Positions 23,418 to 33,700 of a DNA stretch of 64,000 bases are shown in pieces. Numbering within the stretch: position 1 is the stretch's first letter; each line of letters opens with the position of its first letter. Source of the stretch: Phragmites australis. Taxonomy: Eukaryota > Streptophyta > Magnoliopsida > Poales > Poaceae. The notes below the pieces were generated by a model. It was not told the origin of the DNA, made no database searches, and saw only the letters and a program-made list of their open reading frames with translations. The stretch is taken from assembly GCF_958298935.1 (NCBI RefSeq), contig NC_084931.1, positions 20,549,334-20,613,333 on the forward strand, read 5' to 3'. The position numbers and the translations under genes were made by a program.

Positions 23418-24276
23418 ATGTCGAGCTCGCCGAACATCAATCTCACATGTGGAAACTGTGCCAGGCAAGACAAACATGAAGAAGAAGAAGGTGAGGATGA
23501 TGCAAGAGCCGATCGACAGCTACATCCGGTACCAGATGGACTACTTCCTCGAGGATCTCTTACCCAAGTACTCCAAGGAGAGGCTGGACCTGACGAACCT
23601 GGCTAACTAGGGCGACCTCCCCGTGCCCATGGACCAGATCCACGACTACATCAACAATAATTTAAGGGATATAAGAGTTTGATGGTTATTCGTATATAAG
23701 TAATTTTGCTTGACAAATGTGTATAATCTCAAATAGAAATATGTTTAGTTACTCTTATTCACTGTTCTAGCTTAGTTCGACAGATGCAAATGTATGACTG
23801 TAGCCTGACTCGATAGATGTAAACTTCTGCATCCGCTCATATACGCGGGTCTACTTATCAGTATCACAAAATCATTTTCATACGAGCAAATAATCACAGT
23901 CTTAACTCTTACATCCACTCATACAGTATCAGATTCAGCCAACCATACAGAAACTCAGCTCAGTATATCTAGACAGATACAACCAACCAAATATTTTTCT
24001 TTTCAACAAATATGACTTCACTCAGTATGCTATCCCTTAACCTACGTATATAGCTCATGCAGCAACCAATCACAACCTGATAGAATGGAGGCGCGATTTA
24101 TGCGGGAGAGGGACCGGATCCTAAATTACTACAACAAAGGGCAGGCCGAACAGGAGATCACAGACCACGAGAAGGAGGATGGAGGAGGAGGAGGTGTGGG
24201 CCCTGGTCCACCTGGACGGAGGAGGTTCCGGCCGGGAGTCGCGAAGCAGGCTGGGAAAATCAAGAGGCTCAATTAG
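23418..24276 (+). pseudogene. small unidentified grass gene, broken (nonsense codon and MITE insertion)
   Basis: The best frame runs from ATG 23476: KKKKVRMMQEPIDSYIRYQM, then DYFLEDLLPKYSKERLDLTN. It meets TAG at 23608, where Gln (CAG) fits, then continues GDLPVPMDQIHDYINNN. An upstream ATG at 23418 is in another frame. A second block at 24085-24276 reads EARFMRERDRILNYYNKGQA and GPGPPGRRRFRPGVAKQAGK before TAG. A MITE (about 23730-24076) sits between the blocks and ends just before the second. Composition and periodicity look like a real gene of about 130 residues. I do not know its function; the acidic/basic mix and short length offer no clue. Confidence 0.5.
23730..24076 (-). mobile_element. 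MITE, family copy 1
   Basis: Read on minus it starts gtgattggttgc and contains gagtggatgtaagagtt and tgctcgtatgaaaatgattt. The same body recurs on the plus strand at 41667-42056. No coding is seen. Ends are by comparison of the two copies. Confidence 0.65.
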
Positions 24277-25705
24277 CTAGCGAGGTTCAGGACGAACAAT
24301 TCAGAATATGCAACCCAACGGAGTGATAAATTCAGGATTTGTGTCACAAGCGAATCCTGAATTATCTATCACTCCGTTGAGTAGCATACCCTGAGTTTTC
24401 CCATCATCTGCAACCACGTTTCTTTAATTTGTGTGATAATGCCACTATCTGGCTTCTGCACTATCTGCAGTAGTCGTCATCCAAGCCACTATCTCGATTC
24501 AATGTTAGTTCAGTGATTCACCTCTCTCCCTCTCTCAGAATGCTGGACCTGATCGATTAGTTTTCTGAATTAGCATCCAAGTCACGATTGATTGATTATT
24601 CTAGCTTAGTTTTCTTCAAAACGCAGAGTAGCATCTAGTTATACTCCCCACTGGAGTGGCTGCCTATGCCTTAGGCCGTTTGTTTCTTATTCTAATTATG
24701 GATTATAGTCTCGAAAACAAAAACAGATGATCACGATATAAAAACTGATTCTCATTATTTACAAGCCAAATTGTATTATAAGATCTCATAATCTATAATA
24801 TAATAGGAAAGAGCTTCCATAAATTTTACAGATTAGATTGATTCTCATATTCTAAAACTAAAACAAACAGATTCTTAGCTGAAATCTAGATTCTGTTGGG
24901 GAAAAAGGGTGATGATATTTGCCTTAACCTTTGATGAATGCACCTAAGACAGCCACCATCTTTGACACGTCCTGCGTTGGAAATCGCCGTGGCAAAGCCC
25001 GTTGAGACTAGCAGCGGCTTCAGTTTGTATTCAGCCTTCCTGCTAATCTATGCACCTGGCCATTTTGAGGACCGGCTCTGTTCTTTTTTGGGTAATCCTT
25101 TTGGTTTAGTTTTGGGAACTCTTCATCTCAGTGCTTGGTGATGCAACGTTCGTTTGTTGTTTTACCTCCGCTACCTACAAATGGAAATCATTCACGCCTT
25201 GTATCAGGGTCATGGTTTATCCATGCTAAGATACTCCATCTCAGTTCACGTCAATTTAAAAGGCGCATCTGTTCATGGAAAAAGGCCAAGACAGCTAGAT
25301 TAGTTCAGTAATCCTGATAAGTCTCGCCGAATACAATGTTGTTAATGTACAAAAACAAGTCTCACATTTTATTCAATGAATAGTGGCTATCCTAATTTCA
25401 CCATCATCCACCAAATAAGGTTCTCTCATCGTATATCAAAATTTCGTAACCTCGAGCGGCGTATGCATTTAACTGATTGAAGTTTCCATGTCAACTGCAA
25501 TGGTATTCGCTAGAAAAGGGGCATGGCTTTTCCGTGCCTACCGACCCTCATTTGTAGGTCGTATGTAGATAGTAGAGATTATCAAGTTAATACTCTATCC
25601 GATAAAAAATACATGATGTTTTAAATTTTTCAATCATCGATGTGTAACTTTAACCACTATTTTCTATTATAATATAGTTATAATATCTAATAAAAATATA
25701 ATATT
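24277..25705. other. intergenic, MITE-like and AT-rich DNA
   Basis: A near-perfect inverted repeat lies at 24316-24379. A hAT-type MITE-like stretch (ggccgtttgtttcttattct ... aaaacaaacagattctta) covers about 24673-24877. At 25590-25710 there is a piece resembling a common grass MITE (ctctatccgataaaaaatac). No gene is supported; the open frame near 24938 has no recognisable features. Confidence 0.4.
24316..24379. repeat. inverted repeat, 26-29-bp arms, short loop
   Basis: The left arm begins CAACGGAGTGATAAATTCAG. The right arm, reverse-complemented, begins CAACGGAGTGATAGATAATT. The loop is about 9 bases. It may be a tiny foldback element in the 3' flank of the small broken gene. Confidence 0.8.
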
Positions 25706-25709
25706 ATGA

Positions 25710-27050
25710 AAATATTTTTCTGTCTTGTCCTCCTAACCTTCTACTACAAACTTTATCAGACTGATCCATATAGATTTCCTCATTCAACTCTCTGTTAAGG
25801 AAAGCTGTCTTAACATCCATCTGATGAACGATAAGACCATGTGAGGTATCCAAAGAAAGTAGTACTCTTATCGTGGTCAGTCAAGCGGCAGGTGAATAAG
25901 TATCAAATATATCTTCACATTCTTTTTGCTATAACCCTTAGCCACAGGTCAAGTCTTATATTTTTCGATAGTACCATCAGACATAAGCTTCTTCTTGAAC
26001 ACCCACTTACAACCTCCAGGTTTATGACCATAAGGTCAATCTATGACTTTCCAAATCCCATTGGTGAGAATGGAATCCATCTCGCTATGAATAGCCTCCT
26101 TCCATTAGTCTGCATCTAGAGATGCATATGCTTCTGAAATCGACATAGGAGTGTCATCCATAAGGTACACAGTGAAATCATCACCAAATAATTTTATTAT
26201 CCTTTGTCTCTTACTCCTTCTCGAAGCTTCACTGTCATCCTCCTTAGGAACTAGCTCAAGTGGTTGTTCAGAATACTCGAGTGGTGTGATATGTTCAGGA
26301 ATTATCTCAGAGGTTTGATTAGAAGTGTTATGTATATTCTTTATTGAAAATATACTCTCAAAGAAAGTGACATCTCTAGACTCCATAATTATATCAATTA
26401 GGATGTTAGATACATCAGATTTAACTACTAAAAACCTATAGGTAATACTCCGATGAGCATATCCTAGAATGACATAATCCACTATCTTAGGTCCCAACTT
26501 GCGCTTTTTAGTTATTAGTACATTGACTTTTGCCAAGCATCCCCAAGTGCGCAAATAAGAAAGTGTTGTTTTTCTCTCTTCCCATTCTTCATAGGGAGTT
26601 TTCTCCTTATTCTTGGTAGGAATTCTATTTAGAATATGACGCGAAGTCAACAAGGCCTCACCCACCATACCTTAGATAAATCCACTGTGTCTAACATGAC
26701 ATTAACCAAGTTAGTCAGGGTGCGGTTCTTCCTCTCAGCTATTCCGTTTGATTGGGGCGAATAAGGAGACATTCTCTCATGAATAATTCCATGTTTCTTT
26801 AAGAATAATTCGAAATCACTCGAGAAGTACCCTCCACCACGATCGACTAAAGTCTTTTGATTTTCCTTTCCAATTGATTTTCAACTTCTGCCTTATAGAT
26901 CTTAAAGTAGTCTAGAGCCTCATCTTTCGGTTTTAACAAATACACATAACAAAATCTAGATATGATGAGATGACATATCTATTGTTGGGAGACATCCCTT
27001 CTTAATAGATATAACTCTTATATTAACACCTAATTGATCTCATGGTGTGT
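25710..27050 (-). pseudogene. Ty1/copia pol remnant: integrase core to start of reverse transcriptase
   Basis: On minus, about 27000-26660 contains, across a frameshift, SDRGGE-like and PYSPQSNGIAERKNRTL-like motifs holding the integrase Asp and Glu. The open block 26668-26105 reads ALLTSRHILNRIPTKNKEKT, then LGYAHRSITYRF and an acidic linker EASRRSKRQR. Below 26105 come the RT entry motifs GCKWVFKKKL and DVKTAFLNRELNEEIYMDQ. Order and spacing match copia pol. It is truncated at both ends with no LTRs in phase, and lacks the RT active site. The frame is broken in at least three places. Confidence 0.85.
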
Positions 27051-27068
27051 TTATTTTCAACATGGTCC

Positions 27069-27265
27069 ATAGGAGTAGGAGGGTAAAAGGAGATCGTGTG
27101 GTCTGTAATGAACTCGAACTGAATAGATGAGAAAACTCTGAACCCGAGCGAAAGACATTGCCTGACGGCCCTGCTCTTCCCGAACTGCTTTCCCTTTTGC
27201 TGTTCTTCCCATTTGATCGACTTGTGCTGCTCGAGCTGATCGAAATCGTCGCGAGGTTGGTGACA
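27069..27265 (+). mobile_element. LTR fragment, second copy of the LTR end at 4948-5141
   Basis: GAGTAGGAGGGTAAAAGGAG through the CA at 27265 matches 4948-5141 with about one difference per ten bases. No primer site follows here (tgggcaaggg). It lies in the opposite orientation to the neighbouring copia remnant, so it is a separate insertion. Confidence 0.75.
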
Positions 27266-27710
27266 GTGGGCAAGGGAACAAGTGGCGCGCGTTATACTTC
27301 GTCCTTCTCAAAGGTTAGAGGGAGCGCCGGGGTGAATTAATTAATGAGGCCACTATACATATATAATCCGATATCGTTTCGTACGAGGGGAAGACGAAGA
27401 AGAATGTCCCGACTGGTGACGTGGATATATTAGGCCAATTGCCAACACAACTGTGTGCCACCTTCCTCTTACCGATTATTTTCACCTCCAGCTGACGTGC
27501 TTTCCCCTTCCACATACGGACTCCGACTAACGCGTCGCGCGCACGTACCGGTTGCCACTCCAGTGCCCAAGCAAACTGACGAAGGCACAACACGGCGCAC
27601 GTACGTAATCCGATTCGGAATCGCAGACGACGCCGCGTGATCCGACACCGCCTCGAACTCGGACACGTCGACGCGCGCGCCTACCGCCATGCACGCCGTC
27701 GTCGTCCCGT

Positions 27711-27718
27711 CTATATAC
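27711..27718 (+). promoter_or_regulatory. TATA box of the 159-residue gene
   Basis: CTATATAC in a CpG-rich promoter, 132 bases before the ATG at 27850. This implies a 5' UTR of about 100 bases starting near 27745. Confidence 0.65.
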
Positions 27719-27849
27719 ATACGCAGCAAGCAAGCGCAGCGCTCGCTCGCCATTACCTACCTCTTCTCTCCGATCCCCCCCGGCCCACGCGTCTCCATCC
27801 ATCTCGAAAGCACGCTCTTGGTTCGGAACCCTGTGTCTGACCGATCGAC

Positions 27850-28329
27850 ATGGCGCCTCTCAGCTGGATCGACATCAGCAAGGCCCACCTGCTGGTGGCG
27901 CACCGCCCGCCGCCGGTCCGGCGCTCGGTGGCGCCATGGGAGAAGGACTTCTGCGAGTCCCGCGGGGTTCCCTGGAGGAAGGTGACGGACCCGAACGCGG
28001 GGCTCAACGCCGAGGGGCCGGACGGCCGCGTCGCGCGCTGGGACGACTCGGGCGCCATGCAGGCGCTGCGGGCGGCCAGGAGCCGGTACTGGGCGGAGAT
28101 CAACGGCGGCATCAAGCTCGCCCGTGGCGTCCCACCGCTGCCGGGCCCCGACATGTACTGCGATGTGATCGTCGACGCGTGCGGAGCCGAAGTGGAGGAC
28201 CCGGAGGTGGAGGCGGAGTACGCGGCGGCGGTGCGCGACATGGAGCGCGCGCGGCAGGAGAGCCTCCGGCTGCACGCGGCCAAGCTGCGGGACGATTTCG
28301 TGCCGGTTCCCACCGGCTGGGACATGTGA
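27850..28329 (+). CDS. 159-residue plant protein of unknown function, single exon
   Basis: ATG in context gacATGgcg; TGA at 28327-28329. The protein begins MAPLSWIDISKAHLLVAHRP, then RRSVAPWEKDFCESRGVPWR, a WDDSGAMQALRAARSRYWAE block, PLPGPDMYCDVIVD, and a charged helical C-terminus ending PTGWDM. I recognise the pattern (start with W-x-x-h-S/K-A-H, APWE, GVPW+K, WDDS...A, PLPDPDMY) from uncharacterised small proteins found across plants. No signal peptide, membrane segment or known catalytic motif is visible. Codon third positions are strongly GC-biased, as in many grass genes, unlike the AT-rich flanks. A TATA box and leader fit. It is the best intact gene in the window. No function is proposed. 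Confidence 0.85.
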   Translation: MAPLSWIDISKAHLLVAHRPPPVRRSVAPWEKDFCESRGVPWRKVTDPNAGLNAEGPDGRVARWDDSGAMQALRAARSRYWAEINGGIKLARGVPPLPGPDMYCDVIVDACGAEVEDPEVEAEYAAAVRDMERARQESLRLHAAKLRDDFVPVPTGWDM

Positions 28330-29587
28330 CGATGTGTCACAAGATCGATGCATGGTGCATGCATGCATGGCGCAGGTTGTGAAGCTCCGCTGCTTCGTGA
28401 TACACGGATTAGTTAGCTAGGGTTAAAGAACCACACGTGTCTACTTAGATGATCTTTTCTCTCGCAAACATGTAATATTCTTCCACTTGACGAAATACAT
28501 ACATAGTACGTTCTTGACAAACAGTGTAATATTATCGTATTGAAATTCAAAAGCAAAATAGGTGGGTTGTACTTGTACAGTATCTCATTGATTTTTTATG
28601 ATTACATGGTGACATACACACATATCACTACATAGCACACTACACTCACACATTTATAAATAGGTTCTTATCATACGTTTATGTAATACTACTAAAAGCA
28701 CTCTTGTGTACCTAAATAATAGGCATCAGAATTCATACATAAATAGTAGACACTAGAATTTAAATTTGATGGATAGAGTCGTATCCTCGTATTTTCACTA
28801 TCATACCAAGAAGTGGTTCTCTCATCGATTATTCTTACGTATATCAATTCTAGTTTATTCAACCCTAGTTTTCCAATGCCTCTAGCGTGGATGACATAGC
28901 TAGGAACACGGGCTGTTTACTCGTGCTAGTTCACCAAGGAAGAACAGAGGGTGTGTTCTGGTGCGAGCCCGCGCCTACCGCCTTAGGATCATGGATCGAC
29001 GGCTGCCGTACGTTGTGTCCCCTCCTCATCCCACCCTTGATCTGCCGCCGCGGGAGACTGATGGACGAACTCGCTGAACGTACGCATGCTGATCGCGGTG
29101 GAGATGAGCCAAAAAAAGAAGCTGAGACGCGCGCGTGCGGACAGCTAAATTCCACACTAATTCAAATTAGAATAGCCATTTCGCACTGATAGCAGAAAGC
29201 GATTTACATGGGATAGCTCTTTGAGAAAACTGCATATGTCATACACGCATGGAGATCAGATCACATATGCATCCGTAGTTCCACACTATTCTGACAGATA
29301 ACATTATATAGTCGATCCATGCTTGATGGGCTCATTCATACATCACTAGCATTATTCTTTGAAAGCCACAGAGTGATCCATTAGTGTGTACACTGAAGCA
29401 CTAAAATCAATCTATTCACCATTATTGCATCTTCATTTACATGAGAAAAAAAAACATTTTTCAACAAAGAAAATTAGAGACAAGAAACTAGAAAGGGTTT
29501 AAGAGTTCTGTACAATAATCGATTTCTACCATGTACACATTTTCACCCTTTTTTCCCATCTGGGCAGGAGATAAACCTATATCAAGA
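28330..29587. other. 3' flank and intergenic DNA
   Basis: The first 150 bases are probably the 3' UTR. 28560-28860 is AT-rich with many cacacat-type words, transposon-like but unassigned. 28890-29150 is GC-richer, with no recognisable protein in any frame. Confidence 0.35.
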
Positions 29588-30712
29588 CTATGCTGAATTT
29601 TGTCTAGTCGACGAATATGATGCTGCAAGGAGCGCAGCCCCAATCCCAGACCCCTCCTCCGTCACTCTGAGACTAACGGTGGCCGCAATCTCATCCCCTA
29701 GGATCTCGCCTACGGCTTCATTCAGATACTCCCTGAAGACTGAATAGCCTTGGTAGAGACCAACCTCGATAGCGACAACTGATCTCTTTGGCTCGCCTCT
29801 TATTGTTCTAACTTTGTTGGTACCACAAAGGGTTCCATCGCGCCCGTTTTTTTGCAGTACTGCAACGATTCCAGCGGCAGCTAGACGGGCAGCTCTTCGG
29901 GTGACAATGTCGCAGATTCTCATGACAAGTTTCCAAGTCTTCAGTGGAACATCTGGTATCTGCATGGGACATGACATAACTGACGAGAATATTATTTTTC
30001 TCGAATATGCAGAAGAGGAAAACCAGTTATTTACAAAGTTGATACAAATTGATAAGATTATTATCTGAAGCAACTGGCTACCAAAGAAAGCACACAGATT
30101 TTCTCACTTCAAATAAAAAATACATCACAAAACAGAGTTTCAGGTAAGCTACTCAGCTGTGAGAACAAACCTTCAGATGTCCTTCGAGTACCTTACTGAC
30201 TTCTCTCAAATCTGGGGAATCATCCTCACGAATAGCAGCTAGACATGGCGTACTGGACGAAAATAAATGACATGTCAAAATTTTGATAACTTTCTGGGAG
30301 ATTACTATTTTTTTTGTCGAGAGGCAATCAGAAAATAGAGTGTGTGCTAAAGCGTACATCTGAAATGTAATTAAAATGCAGCTCTTATCCAATGTTTCAA
30401 AGGGTCAGGATAGTTATCAGAAAGATCATCAAGTCCTGAAACTGAATATGCAAACAATATTTGGAAATAATCATCCAATGTTCGTAAACTTAACACATCA
30501 AATATTGTTGATTATTTTCAGATTGGTGAGATAAGCATCGGCATTAACAGAGATAGAAGTGAGATAAGCATCCGCATTAACAGAGATAGAAGCAGGTAGA
30601 AAACTTGCAGGCTAGTACAAACAGAAATTCAGTTTTGCAAGAAACAAGGTACACGTCGCTCCTGAGCGGCGGCTCGGGTGGCTCCCCAAACCCTAGTGCC
30701 ACCACCCCTCTC

Positions 30713-33700
30713 CAAGGAAAAAAATTTCGGTAAATAAAATTTATCGGAGGTCACCGATAAACATGATATATCGGAAATATCGGATCAAATTCAAACGAAT
30801 TTAAATTTTTTAAAAAAATTTGGCATGATTTTGCTTGAAACTGTCCCTAATCCATCAAACATCACAATTGCATATAACAACAAAGAAATGAGACAATATA
30901 TCACAAGTTTATAGCACACATTAGATAGGTTCATTACGCCGAACGTAAAAATGTCATACTAAATGCACAGTCCCAAATATTACAAGTCCATTGGATAGCA
31001 AAATAAGAAACAACCCAAATATTACATGTTTGAAACACATATCACCAACATAGATGCCAAATGAACATCAATTCCATTACAAAATATAGGAGTAGTGCAC
31101 TTAAGAACCAACAAAATATTCAGATAAGCACAGTAAAGAGCGCCACATCCACATCTTCTCCTCAGAGGCTTGCATCACTACAAATATTTACATGTGAAAT
31201 GTTCAAAATCTGATCATGAAATCAAATCAAATCACAATGCAATGCTCACATATAAACTAGTAGTAGAGGAGAGGTTCATCTAACATTTTAGAGTTGGTAG
31301 ACACTCTTGAGAGTTGGTTTCTTCTTCCTAGTTGATCTTGGACGGATAGGAGTTGGTTCCCTAAGCCTAGCACCTGAACCACTGCCTGCACCACCACGGG
31401 CTCCACTACCACTAGCTCCATCACCACCTTTGCAACACATTAGATTTTCAAGGGAAAAAAAATACATGTTATTGACAATAAATCACAATTGCTGAAACTG
31501 ATTGAATCTCACCATCATCTTCATCATCAGAGCTGCTGTCCCCTGACTCGGCATAAACTGGACTACCATGTGAAGAATCTGATTCATAGTCATCTGCAAA
31601 ACCTTCTTCCTCTTCCTCTGATCGCACCTTCCCTTTCTTCTTACCGCCCTTTCTGCCAAAACAAAGCTTCCTCTTAAATGCAGCCACCTCATGTGCCTCT
31701 ATTTGTAACTTATCAATGAGAAAGTTGCTAGGTGTGCTCCAATAAAGATCATCATCATATTCGTCGAGAGTCAGTGTAGACTCACTCATGGATTTGCACA
31801 ACCACTCCATGATTGGGTTGCTTTCATCATATAAAGCAACATCCATCATCATGCTACATGGATCAAGGCCCTCCTTTTCTTGAAGGCTTTGAAAATCAAC
31901 TTCAAACTGTTGGATGCACAGCTTCAAATTATAATGCACATAAACCAACTTGTGCAGCTTCTCATAACCTAACCGATTTCTTAATTTGGTATGAACCAAA
32001 GCAAATGTACTCCAATTTCTCCCACACCCACTAGATGACATGTATTGTGAAACAATACGCTTTGCAAGCTTTTGTAGTTCTTTGTACTGTCCTCCATATG
32101 AAGTCCACCAATCAGCTACAATAAATTAAAAAATATAAGCAACAGTACTAGTTCTACCAAGTTCGAAAATGAAAAGGCACATGGGAATATACACTCAGCA
32201 ACTTATATCTAGAAACAGCCACCATATGCATCTAGTTAATGAACCAACAACAACCATGTCACCAACCAAACCAAAATCTAAAAGAGAAAACAGAAAGCAC
32301 ATAACCCTTTCTGCACTCATTTTGCCAAGTAATTACCAAAATCTAAAAGAGAAAACTGATTTGGCCAAGAAAAGTATAGTACCTGCACTCGTTTTGCCAC
32401 GAAGTGCCGAGCACCGAGCCTCCGGTGATCCAAATAACCCTTTCTGTGTGCTGAAGAACGAAACAAATTGGTCAATTGCAATCGATGCCTCCGAAGGTGA
32501 GCTTGCAAGCTTCTTGAGTGCGAATGTTACAGCCAACATAGAACTTGGTTTTTGTGCAAATTTTGACCTGTATAGTGCTTTAGGATCAAGTGCAGCAGCT
32601 AGAAAGGCAAAGAAATTCAGAAATATTAGAAAATTAGAATGCATGAAAAAAGAACACAAATTGAACAAATTTTCAGTTCAATCCTTAGTTTTTACTTGCA
32701 AGCATGAGTGTTTCATTGAGAAGATATCGAGTTCTCCTATTAATTACTTCATCTAACCTCTCTAAGAGATCTCGTTTAGCACGCTCATCGTGCTTTAATT
32801 TACCATGTATTTCATCTTGCGCACGTAACATCTTTGGAAGAAATCCAGATATAGTTCCATTCTTTTGCTGATCAGCAAAGCGAAGTACAGAGTAGATTGG
32901 TGTGACAGCTTTCAACACCAACTCCACCTTATCCCACCAGAGCCTATTTATCAAGCAATCATATGTGAATTTATGGTCCTCCTCATTTCTCCATTCATTA
33001 TTTTTCCACTCACTAGATATCATCTATGAATGAAACTTATCCTGCCTGTCCCAAAAACTCTGTAAGAACATGAAAATTGTGCCAAACCTAGTAGCATTCC
33101 ATCGAATCAACTCTCCGCCTATCTTCTCTCTCATCATACCATGGAGCCTGAAAAGATAGGAAGAGATGAGTGCACATGTGGAATTGTATTGAGCATCACA
33201 TCTACAATTGTAAAAGATAAGAGAGTTACCTGTTATGGTTGTAGAAGAATCTACATATCCGCTTTGCATTGTCCACTACTTCCACAACCTCATCAAAACG
33301 TGCTATGTCCTTCAACATCAAATTGATAGTATGAGCTGCACATGGCTGCCAAGTAATGTGTGAATACTCAGCAGTGAGTTGCATGCATGCTTTCTTGTAG
33401 TTGGAACCATTATCTGTCACAATCTGAACGACAAATTTTTCCCCAATCTCTTCAACAATCACCTCTCTAATACAATCATAAATAAATTCTGCATTTTGGA
33501 CGTGACCAGTTGCATTCACAGACTTATGGAAGAACATACGTCCATTGCAAAATATCATGAAATTAATAATACACATCATGGTAGGTCCTGTCCATGAATC
33601 ACACATGATGGTAACTCCAAATTGACCCTAATCTTCTTTAAAATCAGCCATATGAGCCTGCAAGTCTTCATAGTTCATATCCAGCAATGGGCCATCTATA

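Noticed and set aside
30360..30432. Possible extra hexokinase exon (GLDDLSDNYPDPLKHW)
   Set aside because: It does not match the hexokinase sequence expected between the flanking exons.
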